Positions 50,327-61,064 of a stretch of DNA of 64,000 nt are shown piece by piece (within the stretch, counting starts at the first letter, position 1; each line of letters opens with the position of its first letter). The translations under genes and the position numbers were made by a program. The stretch covers positions 1 through 64,000 of the forward strand of contig JAECUM010000846.1 in NCBI GenBank assembly GCA_016617855.1, read 5' to 3'. Source of the DNA: Megalonaias nervosa (lineage: Eukaryota > Mollusca > Bivalvia > Unionida > Unionidae). A model generated the notes under the pieces. That model saw nothing but the letters and a program-made list of their open reading frames with translations. It ran no database searches and was not told the origin of the DNA.

Positions 50327-50512
50327 ATGCTTAAAGTTCTGCAATCTTTGGCATATATCTTAATTATTTTTGTTAAAATAAATTTCTCCCACGCCTTGCA
50401 TAATGATGGCTGTTTTCAACTCGGCGGTTGTAACTATGCACTGAAAATGCCCGGATGTGAAAAAGTGCCCGGATTTTCAACCCACGCTATATATTCGGAA
50501 CATCTCTATTGA
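50327..50512 (+). CDS. Small open frame with signal-peptide-like N-terminus
   Basis: A 61-residue frame starts at ATG 50327 (context ATTATGC, weak) and stops at TGA 50510-50512. The first 23 residues form a good signal peptide (MLKVLQSLAYILIIFVKINF then SHA). The mature part would be LHNDGCFQLGGCNYALKMPG then CEKVPGFSTHAIYSEHLY, with three cysteines. It could be a secreted peptide, a first exon, or chance. It ends 132 bp before the start codon of the F-box gene on the same strand, so it might instead lie in that gene's promoter or 5' UTR. No family was recognised. Confidence 0.25.
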   Translation: MLKVLQSLAYILIIFVKINFSHALHNDGCFQLGGCNYALKMPGCEKVPGFSTHAIYSEHLY

Positions 50513-50644
50513 GTTTAAAGAAGCGGTTGAACGTAGTTTTCAAACAAGTTGACAAGAGTGAATGCTACTTAGAAGTTTGATCAGCACATATTCATTTATG
50601 ACTTACGTTGTTTAGCATCCCTTGAGAGTGGTTTAAGTCATATC

Positions 50645-50668
50645 ATGGCACAGTATTTGCCTGTCGAG
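50645..50668 (+). CDS. First coding exon of the F-box gene, eight codons
   Basis: The exon ATCATGGCACAGTATTTGC... ends in CCTGTCGAG followed by donor GTAAGG at 50669. It supplies Met-Ala-Gln-Tyr-Leu-Pro-Val-Glu; Leu-Pro-x-Glu is the expected opening of an F-box. The exon is below the length most gene finders accept. Confidence 0.8.
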
Positions 50669-53600
50669 GTAAGGATTTATAATATTTTCACACAGATGTC
50701 TTGCGTAGGGCTTATATTATTATACAATTAACTATAGTGTCCTCATTGTGCCCAATTTTCATGATTCATCATCAGTCTGCGTATGTTAGTTAAGGGAGAT
50801 GAATAATGAAGTCCCAAATTTTGCACTGAAACCACAAAGTGTTTTTCAATGTAGATGCAACCAGCAATTATAAAAGTGAAGACAGAAAATCTGAGCGGTT
50901 TCTTCTATTATTTGGCGCGATCTCTCCAGATGTAATGAATCTGAGGTAATGCAGTTGAAAAAAATGAATTTATACTTTAAAAAAAAGGTTATTCAGATGG
51001 TGAACATAATTTCATGAAATAAAACTGATGGTTAAATAAGACAACATATCTGGTGAGTCATTATTAACTTGCGGGAAACATTACGGCTAAAATAAGTTGC
51101 ATTTGTCTGCAGCCATGATCTGGGACATACTGTATACTGTGTCCGACCTCATTTTCATATCATGTCACTTAGACCAACAAGTAGGTCTCCGCATTTTTTT
51201 TTCTGACAGCTGTCAGAAAAAGAAAAAAAAAAAAAGCGGAGACCTACTTGTTGGTCTACATGTAACTCAGTTTTTGAGCTCTTATTAATATTGTTTCATT
51301 AATAATCGGGGTTTATGTTTGTTGACATTTGCAAGTGTAAAGAAGGATTATGACCATAGTTTGTTTGGTAGGCAAGGCCACAGGGGTTCGTTACAAAGAA
51401 AATTAGGAGACTAATCTGTAGGTTAGACTCCTAATTTTCTTTGTAACGAACCCCTGTGGGCAAGGCCATAGATAGCGATCACAGGTCCTGGGATAAGAAA
51501 CACCCGGACCTCTCCTGGTTCTTGTTCAAGCAAAATTGTTCTTTTATAAAATTGAGAAGATTTATCCCCAGTTGCTCCCCCCCCCTCCGTCGGGCCTGTT
51601 GGTAGACCCTAAACTCAATTACTAACCAAGGTCAATCAGTATAGATATGCATAATCATGAGAAAAGCCAGCACACAATACAAATTGAATATATGTAACAC
51701 TTAACCCAAGAAAAAAACAAAAGACAGTAGGTTTAATAACTAGTAGCATCAAGATCAAGGTCTCTCTTACAAAATATATTTTGCATATGCATTTTTATAT
51801 CTAGATCATAGCTTATGATAGTAGACATTTCAACTCAGTTTGAACAGATTTCATTGAAATATAATACAGATGTTAGACTTAGTTCAAAGAGGAACCGTTT
51901 CAATGACCGTATCTGTAATGTTAAGGTCACTGTTTCATGAAATAGTCTTTGCAAATTAAACTTCAAGATAACATAATTCAGCAATACATTTGATCTAATT
52001 TTTGCTAGGAGAACCCCTATTGTTTAGGGATTAGCAGTTCAAAGGTGAAGTTTGCGGTCAGTAAAATTAGACTTGGGTATTGTATTTTATTTCTGGGCAA
52101 AATACTTATATTTTCCCATTACCTCGAACATCCTTCCCACCTCTAACCTGAATTCAGAAATTTGAAATACAGTAATAAATCACAAATGGTTGAAAGTTCA
52201 CCTGGATTTTTAACTATATCTGAAATCAGCGTATTCTGCAGGAAATACATTACAGTCACCAGTCTTGTGTTTTTGTTGGTTGGGGTTATTGTGCTATTTG
52301 CAGAACTCTTGTTGCATATGAAAATGCATTATTTCTTTTGGCTTGATTAACCATTCTTACCAGTTATGGTATAACCCCTTATTACAATCTAGACTCATTT
52401 ATAAGTTTATAAGTCAAACTGCAAACAATATAGACCCAGATCTGCCATAGTATAATGCGCCTGCAGACCAGGGTATATGTTGTTTGTTCTATTGATTACT
52501 TATAATAAACTGCACAGACCCAGATGTGCAGGCAGATCTCTGTAGTTTGCAGTTGGACTCTACTTTAAAGCGAGTATATAAAGTATCCAAATGCTTTTGT
52601 GAAAAATGTGCATATTGTCATTGCTGCAATCTGTTCATCCATTATAAAGCTGGTCATCCCTTCTCCCACACCACTTAGATAACTTTAATGAAATGTTTTA
52701 GGCTACATATAAATTGTTGTTTGAACAGTTGTTGTTGTTGTTGTGGGGCTTAACGCCATTTTTCAGCACATGATAGGCTGTACATGGCGGCCAGTATTAA
52801 TGGTGGAGGAAGAAACTGGGAAATCCCCAGAAAGAACCACTGACCCACGAGAAGCTACTGGCAAGCTTTCTCACATATCCACGTTCGCCGAATCCTAGAC
52901 TCGAACCCATGCAGACAGAGGTGAGATGGCAGTGATCCATAACGGAGAGCGCTTTAGACCACTCGGCACTCGGGGCCCCTTGTTTGAACAGATGTGCAGT
53001 AAAGTTTTGTAATTTTTCCTCTTGCTTGTTTCAGGAGAAATTTCTTGACAAATTATTTCATTGGGGAATATTTTGAGAATGCATCTTGTCATAGTTTCCC
53101 CCACACCAGCTGGATGATTTTGTTGAAAATTTGTAATCATGGTATGTGGTTCATGTAGACATTCAGTAATAATTTACTTTTTTCCTCTAACCCATTTTTA
53201 GAGAAATTTCTGTAAAAATTTGTATTTAAAAAAGTGGGGAGTTATTCTTATACATTGGTGGAAGGATTTTGTTGAAATCTTTTAATAAAGGTTGTGGTGG
53301 TGTTAGTGCACATTTAGGTTTTACTTTTTTCTTGCCCGTTCTTGGCCTTAAGGGATTTCAGTTCATTGATGCCAATGGCATAGTGTCCAGCCACAGTGAT
53401 TGGTTAGCATACTGGACTGAAATACTGTTCGTTTGAATCTTTATCACATCAGCCTTATCTGACTACAGGGACAACCAACATTTGTTGCTATGCCTTAAAA
53501 CAACAAATCGGTAGAGGAAATTAAGCGCATGAGATTACTTGGCCACCTGGGGTCCCTGATTGTTTGTTAAGTTCCTTATCACTTCACCCTGTTGACTTCT

Positions 53601-56600
53601 TAGAGGATTTTATTGAATCCTTGTAGACAAGATGTGTGATTTGTAAAGATGCAAAACATTTGCTCTTTCTCTGGCTCATTTTTTTGGTAAACATTTTAAA
53701 CAATTATCAAATAAAGAGGGTTTTGGTAATTGATTTACTAATCACATCTCATATTACACTGTTTGGAGGATTTTATGAAAACTTTGTAAGCTTGATATGT
53801 GCTTGGTGTAGAGGTACAAGGTTTTACCTATTTACTCTGACCCATTTTGTGGGAAATTTCTTGAAAGATTGTATTTTTAAAAGATGGGGTGAGGGGGTGA
53901 GATTTAGTCTTATTGTTGCTTCTTCTGTAAAACCGCTTGAATACCGGTGATTGCATTTTTCCTGTATCTGAGCAAAGAATGGGGATATTGTCATTTTACC
54001 TTATTTTCATCTATTCATCCATCTGTCAGTCAGTTTGGCCATATTTGTTCTCCTTCCACAGAGCTTGGAGGATTTTAAGGAAACTTTGTAAGCTACATGC
54101 GAGTTTTTGAGTAAAACAGGTTTTCCTTTTTCCCTCTGGTCCATTGGTGGGACATTTCTATCCAGATTTGGGGAAATCAGTTCCTCATTGCTGCTCACAT
54201 TGCATGGAGGATTTTATCAAAACTTTGTGGTTGTTGTAGATGTTCAGTAAAGTTTGTTTCATTCTTGAAGTCCATTTCTTTGAAAAATGAGATTATATGA
54301 GAATTTTTATTGAAACTTTGGGCACTAGACATGTGGTTTGTGTGCATGAATGCAAAGGTTTAACAGGGCCTCTGGTGGCAGAGTGGTCTAAAGTGCTTAC
54401 CTTTACAGATCACTGCCATCTCTCCTCAACTGAGCACAGCCAGTGAGGTGTGTGAGAAAGCTTGTCAGTAGCTTCCTGTGGGTTGTTGGTTCTTAACGGT
54501 GTTTTATCAGGTTCTTGCGTGTATAGCCTATCATGTGCTGAAAAATGGCATTAAGCTCACAACAACAACAAAGGTTTAATCTTTTTTTTTCATTGTCCCG
54601 TTGTAAATTTCTTGAAACATTTTTGAAAAGGAAATTATAAAAGATAACCTTTCTTATTATTTATGAAGCCCTATACATTGTTACTGTTTCATTGCTCAAA
54701 ACCTGTTTTGAGAGAAGGGCTATGCATGCTGTTTGCTATACAAGAAACATGAGAAGAACATGCTTGAAGTGCAGGGATTTATGTCTGTGAATGTATGTAC
54801 ATGTGATTGAAAATGTACTTAAACTGGATTCAGTTTCTGAAAACTAAGGGTTCAGGACTAAGCAATGGAAGGTCCACAAGTTAACCTTAGAACATGGGTG
54901 GTCCAGAACTAACATTTGAGAGTCTAGGGCTAAGCTATGGAAAGTCCACAAGATAACCTTAGAACATGGGTGGTCCAGGACTAACATTTGAGAGTCTAGG
55001 ACTAAGCTGTAGAAAGTCCACAAGATAACCTTAGAACATGGGTGGTCCAGGCTTAACATCTGGGTCTGGGGCTTAAATCTATAGAAGGCCCACAAGATAA
55101 CGTTAGAACATGGGTGGTCCAGGCTTAACATCTGAGTCTAGGGCTTAAATCTATAGAAGGCCCACAAGATAACGTTAGAAAATGGGTGGTCCAGGCTTAA
55201 CATCTGAGTCTAGGGCTTAAATCTATAGAAGGCCCACAAGATAACCATAGAACATGGGTGGTCCAGGACTAACGTCTGAGTCTAGAGCTTAAATCTATAG
55301 AAGATAGAAGGCCCACAAGATAACCTTAGAACATGGGTGGTCCAGGCTTAACATCTGAGTCTAGGGCTTAAATCTATAGAAGGCCCACAAGATAACCATA
55401 GAACATGGGTGGTCCAGGACTAACATCTGAATCTAGGGCTTAAATCTATAGAAGATAGAAGGCCCAGAAGATAACCTTAGAACATGGGTGGTCCAGGACA
55501 CACATCCTGAGTCTAGGGCTTAAATCTATAGAAGGCCCACAAGATACTTAACCTTAGAACACTGGTAGTCCAGGACTAACATTTGTGAGTCCGTGATGTG
55601 CTGGAAGTGCATATAGAGATCTATATAATCTGTATTATCTTAGAGGTGTAATTTGACATGATTACTTGGTAATTAAATGTCATCAGTAATTTAACCTTTC
55701 CTTATAAGAAGATATTAAAACTGGCTGTTGGCATTCATGACTGTCTTAAGTTGAGACTGGGCTCTTGTAGACAACTTGTCTATTGAATATTATTTTTATT
55801 CATGTATCAGTCTTCATGGCAGAAACAAAGATAACCTGAAGCCAGTTCAGATTTACCACCACATCACCATTATCATTATTATAAGCAATAAATTTGAGGT
55901 CAAAAATATTTTCAAGTTTTTTTTATCAGAAAAATCTTTCTTTTTCTTCTTTTAGGTAATATCCCACATTATGCGTTTTCTGTCAGTATCAGACAGGAAG
56001 GAGGCTGCTGTTGTGTCCCGATCCTGGTATGATGCATCTTTGGACCCCATTCTACAGCAGGATATCATCATCCACTTCTATGCTACCCCTTCAACTGAAG
56101 AGGCAATCCCAGGGTTAAGCCGAAGGAAGATGCCACACCTGGTGCTTCACCATTTTGACACTTCCCTTGACGGCAGTTTTGTCATGCACAAATCCTGTGA
56201 ATATTTGACCAAGAACTTGTTGAGCCTTTCACTGAAAGGTAGTAATATTGCAGAGAGTACATTTGTTGAGTTATTGTCACGTTGTGAAATGCTTGTGAGT
56301 TTGGACTTGAGTTGCTGTGACTCACTCTTCATGTCTGGAAAACTTCTGGAGGAAAATTCGGAAATTCAGACATTACAGAATGTGCTGAGAAAGGTGAAAG
56401 AAATAAATTTATCTTCCATTAGGTTTTTATCTGATACAGCATTTAACAGGGTCATGACAATTTGCAAGAATGTTGAGAAATTGTCGCTGGATTCGGTACA
56501 GATCACATTCAGTAGCAAAGCATACTACCCAAAGGGTAAAACAAGATGTACAAATGGTTCTTTACTGACTTTTGATAACATTCTGGATTATATTAAAATT

Positions 56601-57851
56601 CAGGCTGCAAATTTGGTGTCCTTGAATCTGAGCAGAAATTCCATGACAAGTTCTCACCTTGAGTCCATAGCCAGTATAAAGGACTTAAAACTCAAGGAGC
56701 TTGTGTTGGTTGGATGTAAAGACATAGACACTGGAGGAATTGTGGAACTGTGCCATTATCAGAAAAGTCTTCAGTCCCTGGATTTTAGTGGTTGTGTACA
56801 TTTGGAAGATAGAGCTGTGAAAATGATAGCAGCAGAGCTCCACCACTTACAAATTCTTAAGCTGAACAGGTGTTGTCTGATAACAGATGGCAGTGTTAAA
56901 CAGCTATCACAGCTTCCTCAACTGCAAGTTCTGGAATTTTGTGAATGTTACCTCACAACAGATGGATTGACTTTAGGACTTTGTAATGACCCAAAAGGGT
57001 CTGCATCCTTGACACATCTCAATCTGAATTATTGTACAAATATCACTGACAAATTTGTTACCCAGTTGTGTCAGTGTGTGGGAAGCCTGATGCATCTTGA
57101 CTTGGGATCATGTTTCCTAATATCTGATCACAGTGTCAATGCCATTTCCAGCTACTTGAAGCATCTACGTTTTTTGAGACTGGCCGAGTGCAAGAAAATT
57201 ACAGATCTGGGGCTTCTCGGTTTGTCGATGGATGATATGTCAACTGACAATGACCATAAACATGATCATGGCATTTATAGATGTACCAGGAAGTACAAAA
57301 GCACTGAAATTTTTAGAAAGCCAACTACTGACTTGGACAAAGACTCTAAACTCACTGCAGGACAGATCCAAAACCTCTTGCAGCCAAGTCACATTGTTAA
57401 TTATCTTAGTAACATATCAGGCCTTCAGTATTTAGATCTTACCAACTGTAGCAAGTTAACTGATCTTGGACTGACACAAGCAATTAAATTTCAAGAACTT
57501 AGAGTGCTACAGCTTGGAATGGTACATGGGATGACCGATGAAGGAATGATAATGATTGCCAAAAACAATCCCAGTTTAGAAACACTAAATTTGTCCCATT
57601 GTGTTCCACTGACAGATGTAGCTATGGAAGCTATAGCAACCAAGTTACCAAGGTTACAAAGTTTGAACGTATTTGGCTGTGATAAGCTGACAGACAAGAG
57701 CATTAAGCTTATTCAGACTTACTGTAAGAAATTGAAGCACTTGGATGTGTCCCTCTGTGCTAATATTACATATGATGCTGTTGAGAAACTGGAATCTGCA
57801 TCTAAATCAATTCAATCTGTACAGAAAATAATGATTAACGGGGCTTTATAA
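50645..57851 (+). CDS. F-box/leucine-rich-repeat protein, two coding exons
   Basis: Joined exons 50645-50668 and 55956-57851 encode 639 residues. Exon 1 gives MAQYLPVE with donor GTAAGG; exon 2 starts after TTCTTCTTTTAG with VISHIMRFLSVSDRKEAAVV. The junction is in phase 0 and rebuilds a classic F-box start (LPVEVISHI..FL). F-box proteins of this class bind Skp1 and bring substrates to an SCF ubiquitin ligase. The F-box covers about residues 5-45 (SRSWYDASLDPILQQD near its end). From about residue 95 to the end, leucine-rich repeats of the cysteine-containing FBXL type recur: LKELVLVGCKDI, LQSLDFSGCVHL, LTHLNLNYCTNITD, LQYLDLTNCSKLTD, LQSLNVFGCDKLTD and LKHLDVSLCANIT. A His/Asp/Lys-rich loop near residues 430-470 (DNDHKHDHG) interrupts the repeats. 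I think of FBXL9/LRRC29 among known members but cannot confirm the orthology. The frame is fully intact. The intron is 5287 bp. Confidence 0.88.
51170..51258. mobile_element. Palindromic foldback element P, copy 2
   Basis: An 89-bp near-perfect palindrome: 23-bp identical arms start TAGACCAACAAGTAGGTCTC, then opposed T- and A-runs, and a perfect centre CTGACAGCTGTCAG with no loop. It sits in the F-box gene intron, 500 bp after exon 1. TA lies at both ends. Confidence 0.9.
51379..51458. mobile_element. Palindromic hAT-like MITE with 8-bp target duplication
   Basis: Perfect 31-bp arms start CACAGGGGTTCGTTACAAAG and are answered at the right end (CGAACCCCTGTG). The 18-bp centre pairs in part (CTAA / TTAG). 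GGCAAGGC stands exactly outside both ends, at 51371-51378 and 51459-51466. An 8-bp duplication and CA(CA)GGGG-like ends fit the hAT superfamily. It lies in the F-box gene intron. Confidence 0.9.
52388..52588. mobile_element. Inverted-repeat element E, copy 6
   Basis: The left end (GACTCATTTATAAG, CAAACTGCAAAC) pairs loosely with the right end (TTTGCAGTTGGACTCTACTT, GCGAGTATATAAAG). The interior carries CAGACCCAGATGTGC and GACCCAGATCTGCC. It lies in the F-box gene intron. Confidence 0.65.
52729..52979 (-). mobile_element. SINE family A, full-length copy in the F-box gene intron
   Basis: TTGTTTGAACAG flanks it at 52717-52728 and 52980-52991. The (TTG)n tail is at the left and the tRNA-like head (GCTTTAGACCACTCGG) at the right. 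Confidence 0.9.
53040..54353. repeat. Degenerate long tandem repeat in the F-box gene intron
   Basis: Several diverged units of about 150-170 bp recur, each with GGA(G/A)(A/G)ATTTT(A/G)T(T/C)(G/A)AAA, a CTTTGTAAGCT- or TTGTAG-like block and a TTTCTTGAAA- or TTTCTTGACAAA-like block. No coding potential was recognised. Confidence 0.45.
54364..54569 (+). mobile_element. SINE family A copy in the F-box gene intron
   Basis: AAAGGTTTAA flanks it at 54354-54363 and 54570-54579. The head is CTGGTGGCAGAGTGGTCTAA, the body GTTGGTTCTTAACGG, and the tail CTCACAACAACAAC. Confidence 0.9.
54845..55590. repeat. Satellite-like array, 72-bp unit, about ten copies
   Basis: Units contain GGGTGGTCCAGG, TTAACATCTGAGTCTAGGGC, TTAAATCTATAGAAGGCCCA and CAAGATAACCTTAGAACAT. 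The period is 72 bp in the centre; some copies have extra AGATAGA insertions. The array ends about 365 bp before the second exon of the F-box gene. Confidence 0.95.
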
Positions 57852-57899
57852 ACTTTAGTATATAGTAGCTAGTTGTCATATGTAGAACATGTACCAAAC

Positions 57900-58385
57900 T
57901 ATTGACAAAGACCCAGTATGCTATGGTATAATAATGCATCAACAGATCATGGCTTATTCTGAGTGATTGCAAATGAACATTGTAAGCACAACTTTGCCAT
58001 TATACATTGCATAAGCAGATCAGGGTTCATGAGATCTGTGATTTTAAGTAGACATTGTAGACCCTGATCTGCCATGGTACCATGCATCAGCAGATCAGGG
58101 TTCATAAGCAGTGATTTCAAGTAGACATTGTAGGCCCTGATCTGCCATGGTACCATGCATCAGCAGATCAGGGTTCATAAGCAGTGCTTCCAAGTAGACA
58201 TTGGATAATATGATCTCCCATAGTACAATGCATCAGCAGATCAGGGTTCATAAGCAGTGATTTCAAGTAGACATTGGATAATATGATCTGCCATGGTACA
58301 GTGCATCAGCAGATCAGGGTTCATAAGCAGTGATTTCAAGTAGACATTGTTGGCCCTGATCTGCCATGGTACCATGCATCATCTG
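57900..58385. repeat. 73-bp tandem array able to form hairpins, 3' of the F-box gene
   Basis: About six units each contain CCCTGATCTGCCATGGTACC followed by ATGCATCAGCAGATCAGGG. Within each unit CCCTGATCTG pairs with CAGATCAGGG and the centre CATGGTACCATG is itself a palindrome. The array starts about 50 bp after the F-box gene stop, so it probably lies in its 3' UTR. Its motifs (GACCC, CAGATC, TCTGCC) resemble the interior of element E. Confidence 0.9.
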
Positions 58386-59897
58386 AGTTTTAAAGAAAAA
58401 ATGCAATTTTTTATAGAAATTTTCTCAAATTTTATTTGGGTTGTGCATATACTTTATACAAGATTTTTATATTATTGCCTTCTACTCACAGAATAGAAAA
58501 TACAAGTCCAGTATTTGTTATAAGAAATAGGGTTTATTTTGCATGAGGTTGGTAAATGGAGATAAATACATTTCTCCTGCTTTCTTACACCCTGCAAATA
58601 CAATAAAAATACATTTACTACAACTGTAAATAACAATACCATCATAAGTGCATTGTTCTACATGTATACATTGATTCAGTTTACAGTACATTCATTATGA
58701 ATGACTTACCTCTAATAATTATTCATATAGAGAGTGAACCAAATAAAACTAAACACAAAGCAGTCAATGTGTAGAGCAAATGTAGAGAGCAGTCAGACAG
58801 ACAGGCATATGGACAAAATGATAGTCTCAGAAAAGTATTTATTATATCCTCATTTTTTTTTCTCAGTTCACTGTACATTGTCAGAATCAATCAGTATTTT
58901 ACGATATTGCATTCATGTGAACTTCATATTGCACTCATGTGTGCCCAATAGTGTATTAGGAATTACTTTGTAAACAAATCATGTACACTCACAAAGTAGG
59001 TGCTTTATGTTTGGTTGATTAAATTTGTTTCTGAATGAACTAAAGCAGATGTTTCTTGGACTGCCACACCAGCTGCTTTGCCACATTCCACATTACCTTC
59101 CTTGATACAGTGGTTTAGATTTAGGCTAGCGATACATGCCAGATTTCATAAAATTGCTGGGTCCCTACAAATAACATGCAAGTGACGAGGCATAAACTAT
59201 CTTCTTGAGCTGGTAATAAGAATGGCAAAAAATATAATTGCAGTATTACATCCTAAATTTCCTCAAAATGTACTTTCATAGTTTTGCAAATCCAAATTAC
59301 ATGAGCCATGTCATGGGTTCTCAAGCTTGATTACACATTTCGAAATTGTACCGTAATTTTCACTATATTCCAAGTGCAATTACATCCTCCTTACTGCACT
59401 CAAAATGAAAAACATATTCCATAGCGTCTTTTTGATAAATGCAATTGAAAGACTTCATATTTTTCCCGCATTAAGATTTGAAACATTCAATGACAGAACA
59501 GAAACACTTGCAGATGTCAACTTGCTGCTCCTTGCTGCTGCAGTCTGATGTACTTCATGTAGAATTGGCACAGATAAATCCAGTCCATAATTACAAAATT
59601 TCGTAGAATTGACAAAAATACCAAAATCTATTCATTCCATATCAAAAGGAAAAGTTGTTGCAATTTTAAGTAGACCAAAATGCCATTTTTTTTGTTAAGT
59701 TATGTCTAGCACGTGACTAAGTTCAAATTTATCGGGGCGGAGTTATATGCACTTTAATAATGTTGTGTAATGATGAATCTGTGCTTGTGTATTTAATTTG
59801 AAATATGGCATACATTCAGTTACTTTGTTTCTTGTAGTGTGTTTTGTTTATATAATTAAGCCTTAGGCAGAATAAGAAAATGAGCATATAATTAAAA
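58386..59897. other. Downstream of the F-box gene, no gene seen
   Basis: An AATAAA lies at 58602-58607 and could serve the F-box gene. No coding exon was recognised. Confidence 0.45.
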
Positions 59898-60001
59898 GGT
59901 TACTGCATTTGCATGGGAAAATATGAACTCGTTTTGTTGGATGGATATACTGCAGTATTTCCATCTGAAAACTCGTTATTACCCATACAAATGCAGTAAC
60001 C
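59898..60001. mobile_element. 104-bp imperfect palindrome (foldback element)
   Basis: GGTTACTGCATTTG on the left is answered by CAAATGCAGTAACC on the right. Inner blocks also pair (ATGGG/CCCAT, GTTTT/AAAAC, GGATGG/CCATC) around the centre ATACTGCAGTAT. The layout is that of a short foldback or MITE insertion. Confidence 0.8.
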
Positions 60002-61060
60002 TATAAATACAGATTGATAACCTATTAAAGGTACTAAAATACATCAACATACATTTCAGAGAGAAATATACAGAGTACATATAAAAAACTGATACATTAA
60101 CTATATCATAAATCTTTGTACCTTATCATATGGGACAAAGGTTAAGTCACATTTTTCCTTGAAGCAAAAGAATCATCAGGCACTTTTCGAGTGTTGACAC
60201 CACATAGCCCCGTCCCAGCACATAGAGCTGGTTAGGACTTAGTAGTGACACCCTGGTATTCCAAAATATGTGTTTCAGTGTGTGTTTCCCATGTCCACCC
60301 AAGATGTTTTACTGTGTTTGTGTTTAAACTGAAAAAATGTAATTTTGCAGGGTTACTCTTTATTTTGTTCATCAAGATGCTGAGTTTTGTTTATCCCATA
60401 TTACAAGATCAAGGTTGTACTCCCTTCTCATTGCTAATGCTCGCAGTGAGCCTGGTTTCCATCCTTGTCTTGTATGAACTTTGGATCGTACTGTCCCGTT
60501 CTAGGTGCCATATTGGTATCTAGTCAGATTTCCTTTCCTATTCCCCTTAATTTTTTGTTTTACAGTGACTTTGCCAGAGTCAATATGTCCTTTTCAGTAT
60601 GTTTTACGTGTTTATTGTTGTATGTGCTCCCCTTATTCATGTTAGGACAGCTTTATCTAGGTCAAATTTCCTCTTTAGTTGTTGTTTCTATCTAATTCAG
60701 TAATAAAATTTTGAGAATAGCCCAAATATTTGAAAATATAAATAAATCTAATTTATTATTGTTTTTTTGTTTAGTGCGTGCATGAATGCATTTTATTTGT
60801 TAGATTTTTTGTATGCCTTAGCATACTTGTTCTGTTTTTGTTGTTTCCTACTTTGAGCCCCATAACACTCCATTTTTTATGTATTGTTTTATTTGTGTTT
60901 GATTTGGCGCCTTTTTGTAAAAAGGATTGAAATTAAGCTAGACGCAGATTTAACTGAAAACATGTCCGTTAGTTAATTCACATTTTCAAATTTGTAAAAC
61001 AGAAGTGAGAATGCGTTTACTTGTTGTGTGACATAGTTTTGTTGTTTGTCTGTCAAGGAA
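60002..61060. other. Stretch with no confident gene
   Basis: Hydrophobic short frames at 60245-60695 (rich in Leu, Val, Phe, Cys) have no recognisable domain. Decayed element coding is possible. Confidence 0.35.
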
Positions 61061-61064
61061 TTCT

